NCBI GenBank assembly: GCA_964017145.1
Contig: CAXHKQ010000012.1
Location: 20,825-84,824 of the forward strand
Length of the DNA stretch: 64,000 bases
Direction of reading: 5' to 3'
From: Agrocybe praecox
Taxonomy: Eukaryota; Basidiomycota; Agaricomycetes; Agaricales; Agrocybaceae
Every line of letters starts with the position of its first letter. The first letter of the stretch is position 1. Below, one piece after another: positions 34,601 through 44,160 of the stretch. A program made the position numbers and the translations under genes. The notes under the pieces are model-generated. The model worked only from the letters and a program-made list of their open reading frames with translations. It made no database searches and was not told where the DNA came from.

Positions 34601-37600
34601 CCTCGTCGGATACGAAGAGCCAACGCTCGAGTCAACTCGAAGAGGGATTCTCTATCTAACTACGTCGCCGGTCCCGAGAACACTACTTCAGAACGGATAG
34701 TCAAAATTAAGAAAGGACGAGCCCTTCCAGAAGGTATGGGATCTCTGGGCGCTAGGGCCTTACATATTAAAGCTCGAGTACATTCTATCGAATACGCGCC
34801 AGTGCAAACACGTTTGGATTCGGGGGCTGACATCACATTAATGTCCGAAGAATTTTATAAATCGATCCCTGACCTTCCGCGCGTAAAGGAAGGACTACGA
34901 ATGAAGCTTTACCACCTTACGGGTAATGCCAAGGTCCTTGGTTATATACGCACCTCTTTATTTGCGTCAGCTGAGGACGGTACAGTTCTGCAATTCGATT
35001 TGGAAGCGTACGTTGTTAGAGACATGCGAGTGCCCTTGCTTATAGGAGAAGACTTCCAAACAACTTATGAATTGGGCCTACGAAGATACGCCACCGGCCA
35101 GAGCGAAGTACTGGTAGGGAAGGAAGCGGTATATACTATACCAGCTTCTTCTGCGCAGAGCGTCGACCTGGGCTTCGAAATCCGACAAGCCTTCACCTCC
35201 CAATCTTTCGTGAGATCACGCGCGGTCAGACGAGCGAGAGCCAAAGCGCGTCAGTCGGATAAAGACGCCCCCGTGGTAGCTGCTCATGATGTCTGCATTG
35301 CTGCTGGCTCAGTTCATAACGTTAAGGTGCAAGCTCCTTTTGGAGAAGAGCGCGAATGGATAGTTGAAAAAGTCGTTATCGGAACGGACACTGCGGATAT
35401 ATTGGCTGCCCCGACGACGTGGATTAATGCTACATGTCCCTATCTACCTATTGCGAATCCTAGTCCGCGTCCGATTTACATACGAGCAGGGGACGTAGTG
35501 GGACACTTGCTCGACCCTATGGTTCTAAACAAATCGGACGATCCTGAAGCGACTAAGATGGCTGCTGCCGCTGACGCGATTAGAGCCGTCATCGCTGGTA
35601 CCCTCCGAGACCAAGATTTAGGAGCTGCCTCTACGATACGAGAACCAAGTGATGATAGGTTGGAACAAGATGAATCCTGGGGACCTAAAACTACTGCCGT
35701 AGCTACAGATGAAGTTCACGGTGACGTCTCAACCTTAGTAAATCTGGGACCTGATATACCCGAGGAGTATCGAGCCAAACTAGCTTCTGTGTTGAAGAAG
35801 AATGAGCGAGCGTTTGGAGTCAACGGACGATTAGGACAAGTCGAAGCTCGTGTTGAAGTACCTCTAAAACCGGGTACGCAACCCATCTCTGTCCCTATGT
35901 ATGGCGCCTCGCCTGCGAAACGTGAAGTCATTGACAAGCAAATTAACGCTTGGTTTGAAGCCGGAGTTATCGAACCATCAGTTAGTCCTTGGGGATTTCC
36001 TGTGGTAGTAGTTTACAGAAACGGCAAGCCTCGCCTGGTAGTCGATTACAGAAAGTTAAACGCTCATACTATACCGGACGAATTCCCTATCCCTCGCCAG
36101 TCGGAGATTATTCAAGCGCTATCAGGTTCTCAAGTGCTGTCCTCCTTCGACGCCTTATCAGGCTTTACTCAGCTCGAAATGGCAGATAAGGATAAAGAAA
36201 AAACGGCTTTTCGCTGTCATCTGGGCTTATGGCAATTCAAGCGTATGCCATTTGGGTTGCGTAACGGACCTTCCATCTTCCAACGCATTATGCAAGGATT
36301 ACTCGCGCCTTTCTTATGGCTTTTCGCCCTAGTCTATATCGATGATATCGTAGTATTTTCAAGGAACTGGGAGGATCACTTGGTTCATCTGGATAAAGTG
36401 CTCGGCGCGATCGCTTCTTCCGGAATTACCCTATCACCTCCCAAATGTTTCGTAGGCTACTCATCCATCCTGTTACTTGGTCAGAAAGTGTCTCGTCTGG
36501 GACTCTCTACTCACGCAGAGAAAGTTGCGGCTATTCAGGAATTAGTGCGTCCACGCAATATTCACGACCTGCAGAAGTTTTTAGGCATGGTCGTCTACTT
36601 TTCGCAGTATATTCCTTTCTATTCTTTCATCGCTTCGCCACTGTTCGCGCTGTTGAAGAAAGGAGTACGCTGGCATTGGAATGCGGAACATGAAACAGCC
36701 TGGGCAAGCGCCAAAGCTGCCTTGGCCTCTGCTCCTGTCCTAGGTCATCCCATTCAAGGAGTACCGTATCGCCTCTATACCGATGCTTCGGATTTTGCTT
36801 TAGGCGCTAGCCTACAGCAGGTACAACCTATCCTCGTCCGGGATCTAAAGGGCACTACAACGTATGATCGTTTGCATAAAGCTTGGGAAGCTCAGGATCC
36901 AGTTCCTTCTTTGTTCCCAATTCTCATCAAGGACGTGGTGGAACGTCGTTCTACAGACGAATGGGCTGAGTCCTTCGACGACACGACTGTTCACGTTGAA
37001 CGAGTTATCGCGTATTGGAGTCGTTCCCTTAAACCTGCCGAGCGTAACTATAGTGCGACAGAACGAGAGGCTCTTGGAGCTAAGGAAGCCTTGGTCAAAT
37101 TTCAACCTTTTATCGAAGGGGAGATTATAACACTAGTCACAGATCATGCAGCTCTTCAGTGGGCTCGTGTTTATGAGAATGCCAACCGGCGTCTAGCGGC
37201 GTGGGGGGCAGTATTTGCTGCATACCCGGGCCTACGTATCGTACATCGGCCTGGTCGAGTACATTCTAACGTGGATCCATTGTCTCGAATGCCTCGAGTG
37301 CCGCCGCATAGTTCCCCGGTCAGAGATGACCTCGTCACCATCACTCCCACTGAAGAAAAACGAGAATTAGCCCAATTAGCCGAAGATAAAGGAACCTATA
37401 GCCCGGCCAGTAGAGCAGCGTTTTCGGTATGCTGGTGGGAAGAAATAGTAGAAAAATCTGCCTATCCTATCATGACTAGAAGACAACGAGCGGAATTGGA
37501 AGCGGAATCCTCCAATCCTTTACAAGAGATTAACAACGATTCAGAGAGCCCCACTGAAAGTCAGAGCTTGGATTTCCCGTTTGAGAACGAAGATCACTGG

Positions 37601-39202
37601 ACGTACCCGGTTGGAACGAAACCCGCGATCGATAATTTGGAGGAGAATTGGGATAATCGAACCCATTTACTTATTTCCATGAAACCATCGATCGTCAAGT
37701 CTTTTGTTGAAGGATACAAGATCGACCCCTTTTTCGCTAAGAGATACGTCGACGAACAACCTAATCCCCAGACGGTACTTACACCTTCGCACTTCCGTAA
37801 AGGAGCAGATGGGTTGCTTTACTTTCTAGATGCTGATTGGAATGCTAAGTTATGCGTCCCTCACTCGCAAGTTAATTTCGTTTTGAAATGGATACACAAT
37901 TCACCGTTCGAAAGTGCTCATGCGGGTTACAAACGCTTCTCCGCCAGGCTTTTAGAGGTATTCTATTGGAACTCGATGATGAAAGATGCATCTATTTTCT
38001 GTTCTTCCTGCGATGTGTGCCAAAAGATCAAGGCGGATCATCGCAAAGGAGTCGGAGCTCTCCGACCTGCCCATATTCCGGCTCGACCTTTTGCTACCGT
38101 CTCCCTCGATTTAATTACCGGGCTGCCAACTTCAGGAAGTGCCAAATACACCGCTGTTTTGGTTATAGTTGATAAATTGACTAAATTCGCTATCATCGTG
38201 CCCACTCATGATACTCTTGACCGCGAAGGATTTGCTAAAATCTTTGTGGAAAGGGTGGCTAATATATTCGGACTACCCGAAAGAATAATCGCTGATCACG
38301 ACAAAAGATGGTCAACAGATTTTTGGAAATCAGTGGTATCAAGCTACGGAGGAGTCATGGCATTGTCCTCTTCGCACCACCCACAGACTGATGGACAAAC
38401 AGAAATCTTGAACGCGACCATCGAACAGATGCTTAGAGCCTACGTTGCCGGAAATCGCAAGAGTTGGGCAGAGTGGCTAAGCGTATTAGCCTTCTCTTAC
38501 AACTCATCGGTCCATTCATCCACCGCTTACTCTCCGAACTTCTTACTTCTGGGTTATAATCCTAGGTTATCCACTAGCTCGATACTGAAGGAAGTCGATC
38601 CTACCGGTCGGCCATTTCTCCCTAGCCAGAGGGCCGAAGAGTTTATTCGCTCTATCGAGGAAGTTCGGACTCTTGCTAGAAATTCCTTGGTTCTAGCTCA
38701 AGAAAAACAGGCTAAAGCGTATAACAAAGGGCGTAGGCCGGTCGATGACATTCGCGTAGGAGATCTTGTCCTTGTGAATCCACATACTCTCAAACTTGTA
38801 GACGCGAAAGGGACTGGGAAGAAGCTAGTGCAAAGGACCATCGGACCTTTTGAGGTGCTGGAAAAGATCAATCCAGTAGTCTTTCGACTACGGCTACCGG
38901 ACACCTACCCCATGCATCCAGTATTCAACGTTAGCCATCTAAAGAAATACCATCTCTCGCCCAAGGAGTTGGGAGAGAGGGAAATTCTGCCATCTACCCG
39001 AGAGTTTTTAGCGTCTCCGGAATACGAAGTCGAAGCTATACTCGGACACAAGCTCTCTAACAGAAAGACTGGAAATCGCAGGATGTACAGAGTTCGATGG
39101 ACTGGATATGGCCCCGCTGACGATTCTTGGGTATCCGAATACGACCTACGAAACTCCCCCGAACTACGACGAGAATATCTGTCTCTTCATAACCTCAACT
39201 AA
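31670..39202 (+). CDS. gag-pol: Gypsy-2 Gag-Pol polyprotein
   Basis: 2510 residues from ATG 31670, a single frame without a frameshift. A long Gag part has a glycine run (about residues 586-603) and a CCHC knuckle near residue 889 (CFICTSPKHFFRDC). Protease is near 1048 (RLDSGADITLMS). Reverse transcriptase is near 1440-1620 (LVVDYRKLNAHT; YIDDIVVFS at about 1556). RNase H includes LYTDASDFALGASL. The integrase has a zinc region (CSSCDVCQKIKA) and core (HHPQTDGQTEILN, about 2236). A C-terminal chromodomain (MYRVRWTGYGPADDSW) probably targets insertion to marked chromatin. RNase H is longer than usual, with an insert after LQQVQPILVRDL. No stop or frameshift is seen, so the protein should be functional. 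Confidence 0.95.
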   Translation: MASSRNSNRSSTNGTNSNRGRNTINSRSTTPGIELPAPAARRTNNSRRRVTIEEGPPDPQTVGDSLPSVAGAPILDLAESVAASARSEGIGAPSSTNGSSVGGDESFRSASATPSLSSLFGTHSTNGSDNTVNGKSIKREDEYPRIFHGIPVVGELPLFHEPLHTSLLKYHAPFDPLTDRDPLEEFGASEGSLSGRPAEEAILLRDIVLRWTAPHLACFWENLSQAIQSFVKSQVRITDLISYDLTTEETFYALPKERLHEIGQILLALSQILESLADYFYHGKRASFTVDTNYSLLRLLAWHGNPSELVLTVPVLQRRCEIAVSHVAQYFNKLRKIFSDNDEVMSVASYYSSNPSERSIIARSSPRTILARLAAREDYPSGFSRDNLATRTSLIKEIEEKESKLLPTSPFIYRAHIDSSLSKPHHDPAQNEVVNNSISSFLTNRRPTANTERTIPMPESISAIPSRHAISSLPGVGNFDANVNSMETGGPFVTHRGILNVPTNAVSNPPVSGWTSYQFKKPPGSSDSSAVNSKETETKDKSGYYGPPGGPGDPPGDPSGPGGGPNGPPGWPPGYTGWPGYNLGRGGGGGGGGGGGGGGGGPPPVGTAAALPAVDEEWQMNPKINLSNLPTWNGKNDSLIEYLSEMGGFAKLGQRMKRGIGQLATFKWSGPAKLWWDTLPVPEQTYLSQNWDYLLRGIREHFMNENWVQERTREFEEMKFRQRSHEHETPLQFLQRRIRYHQFLFADDADGPLAVSRILRTQPTEWSHTLNNYTCPTLFQLQATAARMQQSLESHFLLNERLRNPPSRSYHFSKKRAMVTEKVKEEESSEEEVGTEEPEKEAHALNSKSRTKGPIKPRSSRFPEGKTIDGYSFSRDDTVVSAKLPNGTCFICTSPKHFFRDCPHYGRFEALRSANMLHVDWEPDQESEWDREYLAMIVEQNQNVLSAYNSSETAEAISKEAHNMTKELPAQTSTTSLPRRIRRANARVNSKRDSLSNYVAGPENTTSERIVKIKKGRALPEGMGSLGARALHIKARVHSIEYAPVQTRLDSGADITLMSEEFYKSIPDLPRVKEGLRMKLYHLTGNAKVLGYIRTSLFASAEDGTVLQFDLEAYVVRDMRVPLLIGEDFQTTYELGLRRYATGQSEVLVGKEAVYTIPASSAQSVDLGFEIRQAFTSQSFVRSRAVRRARAKARQSDKDAPVVAAHDVCIAAGSVHNVKVQAPFGEEREWIVEKVVIGTDTADILAAPTTWINATCPYLPIANPSPRPIYIRAGDVVGHLLDPMVLNKSDDPEATKMAAAADAIRAVIAGTLRDQDLGAASTIREPSDDRLEQDESWGPKTTAVATDEVHGDVSTLVNLGPDIPEEYRAKLASVLKKNERAFGVNGRLGQVEARVEVPLKPGTQPISVPMYGASPAKREVIDKQINAWFEAGVIEPSVSPWGFPVVVVYRNGKPRLVVDYRKLNAHTIPDEFPIPRQSEIIQALSGSQVLSSFDALSGFTQLEMADKDKEKTAFRCHLGLWQFKRMPFGLRNGPSIFQRIMQGLLAPFLWLFALVYIDDIVVFSRNWEDHLVHLDKVLGAIASSGITLSPPKCFVGYSSILLLGQKVSRLGLSTHAEKVAAIQELVRPRNIHDLQKFLGMVVYFSQYIPFYSFIASPLFALLKKGVRWHWNAEHETAWASAKAALASAPVLGHPIQGVPYRLYTDASDFALGASLQQVQPILVRDLKGTTTYDRLHKAWEAQDPVPSLFPILIKDVVERRSTDEWAESFDDTTVHVERVIAYWSRSLKPAERNYSATEREALGAKEALVKFQPFIEGEIITLVTDHAALQWARVYENANRRLAAWGAVFAAYPGLRIVHRPGRVHSNVDPLSRMPRVPPHSSPVRDDLVTITPTEEKRELAQLAEDKGTYSPASRAAFSVCWWEEIVEKSAYPIMTRRQRAELEAESSNPLQEINNDSESPTESQSLDFPFENEDHWTYPVGTKPAIDNLEENWDNRTHLLISMKPSIVKSFVEGYKIDPFFAKRYVDEQPNPQTVLTPSHFRKGADGLLYFLDADWNAKLCVPHSQVNFVLKWIHNSPFESAHAGYKRFSARLLEVFYWNSMMKDASIFCSSCDVCQKIKADHRKGVGALRPAHIPARPFATVSLDLITGLPTSGSAKYTAVLVIVDKLTKFAIIVPTHDTLDREGFAKIFVERVANIFGLPERIIADHDKRWSTDFWKSVVSSYGGVMALSSSHHPQTDGQTEILNATIEQMLRAYVAGNRKSWAEWLSVLAFSYNSSVHSSTAYSPNFLLLGYNPRLSTSSILKEVDPTGRPFLPSQRAEEFIRSIEEVRTLARNSLVLAQEKQAKAYNKGRRPVDDIRVGDLVLVNPHTLKLVDAKGTGKKLVQRTIGPFEVLEKINPVVFRLRLPDTYPMHPVFNVSHLKKYHLSPKELGEREILPSTREFLASPEYEVEAILGHKLSNRKTGNRRMYRVRWTGYGPADDSWVSEYDLRNSPELRREYLSLHNLN

Positions 39203-39489
39203 ATAATGATTCGATGCTGATGCTACGAATTTCCATTTTTAACAACAAGACTTCCTCCATTTCCTTTCCCATTAGCGGCGCTATTGACTAACTTCCCTTC
39301 TCTATTTTTACTTCTTCTATTTTCATTTCCTTTTCTATTTTTATTTCACTTTCTAAAATTAACTTATTCACTATGTCCGTAAAGATGATAGCTGATGGCG
39401 TATTACTTAATCAATTCCACGGGATCCAATGGTCGGAACCGCTTCCTTCCTCTTAGTTACCACCGTCTTCCGTCGTCCACTACCCTCTC

Positions 39490-39720
39490 GGTGATTCAGA
39501 CTTGGTTGCGCCTGCGCGAATCGTCCTCGAGAAATATTTTATTCTACCCTGATCCTCTTCGCTGCTCTCGGTAATTCAAACTTGGTTGCGCCTCGAGCTG
39601 CGCCTGTGCGAATTATCCTCGAGAAATAATTGTCTCCTTTGAACGCCCCGCTCCCCTCAGAGATTCAAACACGGTTGTGCTTCGAGCTGCGCCTGCGAGA
39701 ATCGTATTTGAGATTCAGTT
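39490..39720 (+). repeat. Repeats between gag-pol and ORF2 of Gypsy-2
   Basis: Three imperfect copies of GATTCAAACTTGGTTGCGCC, CGAGCTGCGCCTGCGCGAAT and CCTCGAGAAATA, spaced about 90-110 bp. They fill the untranslated spacer before ORF2 and could be a regulatory or RNA-structure element for ORF2 expression. Confidence 0.7.
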
Positions 39721-39773
39721 AGTGGGGTTGTTCATCGCGGATCTACATCCAACAAGAGGTCGCGAACTTCAAG

Positions 39774-42698
39774 ATGAATCGAGTTAGGATGTTTTCAGTG
39801 GACCGTCTAGAGAGTCTTGCTGGATACGCGCTCAAACCCGCGATACAGGACGCCATGTTGTTCTTCCTCCCCCCCTTTCGTCTCCTGACTACGCGCGTAG
39901 TATCCTCCTTCTCAAGTATGTGGGAATTATGGTCCCCGAATTCGAACCGATGCGAATACTATCCGGGTGTAAGAGATGAGGAAGCCAAGTTGGGGTTGAG
40001 ATTACCTCCTAGTTCGAGGAGGTATGATGGACATCTTGGACGGTTCGACCCCACTACCTCTCCTCAACACTATGATTCGAACGAACCCTGGCTCCCCTTC
40101 ATATTGCGCGAATCGGACGGAAGCAGACCCGAGCATGTTCCGCTCATCAGAGTTTGGATATCAGAAGGAAATACGGCTAGGGGAAGGATACAATGGTCTC
40201 ACATGCAGGCCTTGGAAAGGCGCGTCTCGTACCTCTTCAACATGATGGACAGCTGGGCGGATATGGAACGATTACAGCCTGATCATTGGCATAATAGACC
40301 GATGGGTCCCACTCTGACAGATCTAAAGGGACTAACAGGAACTATCAACTTCGAGGAGGCGGTGGATCGTTACACCTACTTTCAACGAGGTATCAAGCGA
40401 ATGTCGGCTTGGGGTCGCTATGCGGCAGCGGTAGTAAAGGACATGGAAACGCCGCTCGTAAACCTCAGCGAAGTCGTTACAGCTGATGATCAACTCATGG
40501 GATTATGGCTCAACGGAACGGACGAAGTTACTGGGATATGGTATTTGAAACACCGGGTGCCTGGGTATATCATCCATGAACATGACTCTGCTACCTCACG
40601 AGCTAAGGTAGCACCTCGAATCCAGCGAAACCGTAGCTTCGTCGAGGGTACCCCAGCTCTGCGTGAAGTCATGGCGCCCGACCACATTGATCGTCTGATG
40701 TTCTCATCCGGTCACAACATGGGCAACTTACAGCAAGATTTAGGCGTGGCTGCCGAGGCTAAAGTCGAGCGATATATGAGGACGGATCGGTTGCGATCTT
40801 CCCCTGCTGCTCAAGGTTGGGACAAGGACCATTACGTCGACCCTCGCGCTCCCATTAAGCTGGGCTTATCGCTCGCGGCGCCATCTTTACTACCCCCTCC
40901 GGTGGTCATGCTGCAAAAGAATCTGCCCTGGAGTAATTGGACGGAGGAATCGGAATCGGACGAAAAACCTTACATGTTACGAAGGGGCAAGAACTACTCT
41001 ATCGAACCCCATTATCGAACGTACTATGACAGGATCAACGCCAGACGTCTACATGTGGAGGACAGAATACCTGTCCCAGAGGGATATAAAGCAGACCCAA
41101 AGATCTTTGGCTTGCCGGCGCCTCGAATGGATTTCTTCGAACGAGCTAACAATAAGGATCTGGTTCCCAGAGTGGCCTCTTCTTGGGTCTACCTGGACGA
41201 GCGTCCCTTGGTCAAGGACGAAGGTCGGATATTTGATCCTGAAACAGCTGGAGATCAGGAGTCGACCTACGAGGATAGGATGGACTACAGCGACGCGGAA
41301 GACGATATGGACCTGGGCAATAACAGCTTGCGGCTTTACCCTCTCCCGGTCGAGAAAAGAGCACGAGAAGAGTCTCCGATGCGGATAGATGAAAGGTGTT
41401 CGATGATCCAAGGGGCAGGGTTACCTCGCAGCCCTGCCCAATTCCATGCCCCTGCCCCCGCCAACAGAGGTAAACGTTCTGACCCTGTGGCTTCGTCGTC
41501 ACGCCGCCAAGCTTCCCCTCCTCGTCAACCTCGCTGGAACAGGAACTCTAGCGCTCAGGACGTGGATCGGAGGCCTAGGCAGATGGCCCCTACGAACCTC
41601 CGCGATATAGATTCAAGAAGACCTTCGGGTCTAACCTCATCACGTCCGATAAGAGACCGTTCTCCACTTCCTCGTCCTTCTCGGTCCCGCTCACCTCGCT
41701 GGTCTCGAAGGCCTTCCTTGCCGCGTCATGAAATCGTTTCAGTTCCCCGTCGAAATTCTCCGAAGTCACCTTCGCGCCTACCTAACCGTCGTTCTTACAC
41801 CCCTTCGCGGTCTCGCTCATTCGATAGGAACCCTAGACCGCTCCATTCACGCTATGATCCCTCCTCCGCTCGACGCCAAGTAGGGCCGCAGCTCTCTCGA
41901 TCTGCAACGCCAATGAGATCTCGCTCGCGCTCCGACTCGAGAGAACCTCATAACCGTTCTCCTTCCCTTCCCCCGCTCACTGACTCTCACTCTCCCCCGG
42001 TACCCGCCTCCATCACTGCATCCTCCACCTTACTCTCGCGATTTGGACCAGCTCTGCATGCTCCTCCCGATACCCCCGCTGTGTCTCCTTCAAGTACAAT
42101 GATTGTCCGTTACGACCCCGCCATCGCTGCCGCTGGTACAGGTTCTCTTCTCGTCCCAGCCCCAGCATCATCATCTCTCTTGGACCTATTCCCTGTTCCG
42201 GCTCAATCGGCTGTCCCTGTTCTCACAACCATCAGTACTCAAGGCTTCACACGTTTCCTTATCATCTGGAATCTTCCTGTGTATCATACTTGGGAGCAGG
42301 TTGTGACCTGGGTTACCAGCGTGCTTACGATGATGCCAGGTGTTAAAGTAAAGCGCCTGATACGCACCAACGAAGCGGGACAGCAAGTTTTTTGGTTGGG
42401 ATTCAATCACCCCCGCCAAGCTGCTACATTTCGCGGGTTGGTCGAGAATCGTCAAACTGATGGAGGGACCACCATCCGCTGTGATTTCGTATCTACTCAG
42501 GAATGGTGCTCGGCAACGGGATCCGGTGTAGTTAATTCTTGGAATCCTGATGTGGGTTATTCGCGTGGATTGGTCGGATCATCACCTCTTGCAACAAACG
42601 AAGTGGTGCGCCAGACTCCGTCGCTCGCACAACGTCTTGGAATCACTGAGCCCCTTGTTTCTCGTCTACAAACTAGGCAAGGAAGGCGTGCTCCATAA
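39774..42698 (+). CDS. Gypsy-2 ORF2: protein with SR-rich and RRM-like segments
   Basis: 974 residues from ATG 39774, ending 25 bp before the 3' LTR. It is not Gag, Pol or an obvious envelope: I see no signal peptide or transmembrane segment. Residues 1-500 are a unique globular-looking part with many W and Y (SMWELWSPNSNRCEYYPG). Residues about 510-560 are acidic. Residues about 600-750 are rich in RS/SR and RP pairs (SRSRSPRWSRRPSLPR; SRSRSDSREPHNRSPS), as in splicing-factor SR proteins. Residues about 822-905 look like an RNA recognition motif: FLIIWNLP fits RNP2 and QQVFWLGFNHPRQAATF fits RNP1. It lies in the usual env position and so is probably expressed from a subgenomic, read-through or own-promoter RNA. 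A role in RNA packaging, export or splicing control is inferred. Confidence 0.8.
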   Translation: MNRVRMFSVDRLESLAGYALKPAIQDAMLFFLPPFRLLTTRVVSSFSSMWELWSPNSNRCEYYPGVRDEEAKLGLRLPPSSRRYDGHLGRFDPTTSPQHYDSNEPWLPFILRESDGSRPEHVPLIRVWISEGNTARGRIQWSHMQALERRVSYLFNMMDSWADMERLQPDHWHNRPMGPTLTDLKGLTGTINFEEAVDRYTYFQRGIKRMSAWGRYAAAVVKDMETPLVNLSEVVTADDQLMGLWLNGTDEVTGIWYLKHRVPGYIIHEHDSATSRAKVAPRIQRNRSFVEGTPALREVMAPDHIDRLMFSSGHNMGNLQQDLGVAAEAKVERYMRTDRLRSSPAAQGWDKDHYVDPRAPIKLGLSLAAPSLLPPPVVMLQKNLPWSNWTEESESDEKPYMLRRGKNYSIEPHYRTYYDRINARRLHVEDRIPVPEGYKADPKIFGLPAPRMDFFERANNKDLVPRVASSWVYLDERPLVKDEGRIFDPETAGDQESTYEDRMDYSDAEDDMDLGNNSLRLYPLPVEKRAREESPMRIDERCSMIQGAGLPRSPAQFHAPAPANRGKRSDPVASSSRRQASPPRQPRWNRNSSAQDVDRRPRQMAPTNLRDIDSRRPSGLTSSRPIRDRSPLPRPSRSRSPRWSRRPSLPRHEIVSVPRRNSPKSPSRLPNRRSYTPSRSRSFDRNPRPLHSRYDPSSARRQVGPQLSRSATPMRSRSRSDSREPHNRSPSLPPLTDSHSPPVPASITASSTLLSRFGPALHAPPDTPAVSPSSTMIVRYDPAIAAAGTGSLLVPAPASSSLLDLFPVPAQSAVPVLTTISTQGFTRFLIIWNLPVYHTWEQVVTWVTSVLTMMPGVKVKRLIRTNEAGQQVFWLGFNHPRQAATFRGLVENRQTDGGTTIRCDFVSTQEWCSATGSGVVNSWNPDVGYSRGLVGSSPLATNEVVRQTPSLAQRLGITEPLVSRLQTRQGRRAP

Positions 42699-42723
42699 CA
42701 AGATTCTGCGGACGGGGGGGCTC

Positions 42724-43147
42724 TGTGACGGATATATTATGTATTCATCCGAGGTATCTTGTTTCTTGTCGCCTTACTTTTATTTTCGAATCTCGCACGT
42801 GCCAGCTTATCTTATCTTATCGCTTCCGGCCCGTGCTCGCGTAGCGTATTATTAGATAATCGTATTTACCTGTACATATAATGTCCGGTAGTAATTATCA
42901 AATAATCTATCTTACTTCTTGCCGACTCCTCTGCGATCCCTGAAGGCTCAGAGAGTCGTACTCTACCCTCGCCGGCTGAGCACCCAGTCATCTGCTCTCC
43001 CGCTCGGGGTGACGGAGCCTTTAGCTGAAGAGTCACAACAGCCTGACCGTGACGCTCCGACGAACGTCACACTCACTCACACCTTACTCACAACTTCTCC
43101 CATCGCGCACCTCGATGCCTCGAAGTCCCGAACGGCCTAGCGTCACA
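42724..43147 (+). repeat. 3' LTR of Gypsy-2
   Basis: 424 bp, identical by eye to the 5' LTR. Directly preceded by a G-rich polypurine tract and followed by the GCCAC target copy. Confidence 0.95.
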
Positions 43148-43447
43148 GCCACTCGTATTCCACCACCTCCTGCTCTTCCTCCCTGTCCGCCACCAGCGCC
43201 TCGTATTTCATTGCCACCTGCTCTTCAGCCCCCCCTTCCTCCTCCGCAGGCTTCAACGCTTCCGTTTATCCCACTCCCTCCTCCCCTCCCAACTTCTCAG
43301 CCGCCTGCGTACGGTTCTGCACCCCCACCTCCATACACCATCGTCGCAAACCAGGCGGATAGCATAATGCTCGATAATGGCAGTGAATTCGGAGATCTGT
43401 CAGACATCGATCCCTCCTTCTTCGACGATGTCGCCGAATTAAACTGA

Positions 43448-44160
43448 GAAGTGCCGAAGTCCCCCATTTTTATATTATCCTGTTCATTGCCTGCCCACTT
43501 TCCATCTCCGTGCATTATGTTTAGAATATGTCCTATGTCGTCGTTCTATATGCTACGCCTTATGATTACAGTACATCTAACCTAATTACAGTTGAGGCGA
43601 TATTTTTTACGTTTTATTTAGTTCTCAATGGAATGTTTTTTGCGCCTCCATATGTCAGATGAGTCGTCTATTATTTAATCTACTTGACATGCAAAACGTG
43701 AAGGTGAACATAATTCAGTGTATTGTAGTAAATATACCGCGGGCGCCTACGTTCTTCGTATAAGTGGCTAATAAATATCGCACTATGTTATTAGCAGCAC
43801 TGCGTGAAGGAAGAAAGCTTACTCGTAGTAATACTGGCGACGCCTATTGTTACGAATGTTACGGCGAGCTTCTTCATCATGATTTGACAGCATATTTTCT
43901 TTTAGAAATAGCGGAAGTTGGGTGCAAGTGAGAAATCAAAGTTGGAAATCGTTAAGTTCAACTTCCTTCCAATTAAGGAATTTGAACTTTCACGCAATTT
44001 CAACTCGTAAGTAAATTGGGGTTCGTTGCACTAATACTATGCCCTGTAAATTATACTAGATGATAAGCTTAGATACATGAAAATTTGTTTACAAACTTAT
44101 TTCAGAGGAAAGTAAGGTATTTATAAGTCGTAAGTCATATCTCTTACGCTTGTGGATGCG
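43448..44160. other. Intergenic, no clear gene
   Basis: AT-rich. A short minus-strand open segment near 43830-43905 (NHDEEARRNIRNNRRRQYYYE, then a GTAAGC donor) could be a stray exon. Nothing else is supported. Confidence 0.35.

Larger units (their letters stand above)
30497..43147 (+). mobile_element. Large Ty3/Gypsy chromodomain element with an extra ORF (Gypsy-2)
   Basis: 12,651 bp. The 424-bp LTRs (TGTGACGG...CGTCACA) look identical by eye, so the insertion is recent. The 5-bp target duplication is GCCAC (30492-30496 and 43148-43152). The internal region has a tRNA-type primer site, a 750-bp leader, one open gag-pol frame of 2510 residues, a 570-bp spacer, and a second ORF of 974 residues before a G-rich polypurine tract (GGACGGGGGGGCTC). 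All reading frames are open, so the copy may be active. The element is about twice the usual length for Gypsy elements. Confidence 0.95.
28491..43447 (+). pseudogene. Unknown host protein gene split by Gypsy-2
   Basis: Exons 28491-28506, 28558-28590, 28653-28767 and 28829-30496, resuming at 43153-43447 after the retrotransposon. With one copy of the target site kept, the pieces give 708 residues in frame to a TGA. The N-terminus has DDPMDVDVP and FCLIRFDTREEATAYYDG. A cysteine cluster CKRCVLQSTLPCQNAGTRC followed by basic residues (KLTKRKLAP) resembles a small zinc-binding, DNA-associated module. The rest is Pro/Ala/Ser-rich with an acidic stretch (DNDTDNNDTDKENNDN), and the end is proline-rich (PPPPALPPCPPP) with an acidic tail (SDIDPSFFDD). 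The domain reading is inference. The insertion is in the proline-rich part, so a truncated protein could still be made by reading into the LTR, where a stop comes at 30615-30617. Confidence 0.7.

Noticed and set aside
39774..42698. Envelope gene in Gypsy-2
   Set aside because: No signal peptide, transmembrane segment or fusion-peptide-like stretch; the SR-rich and RRM-like parts argue against env.
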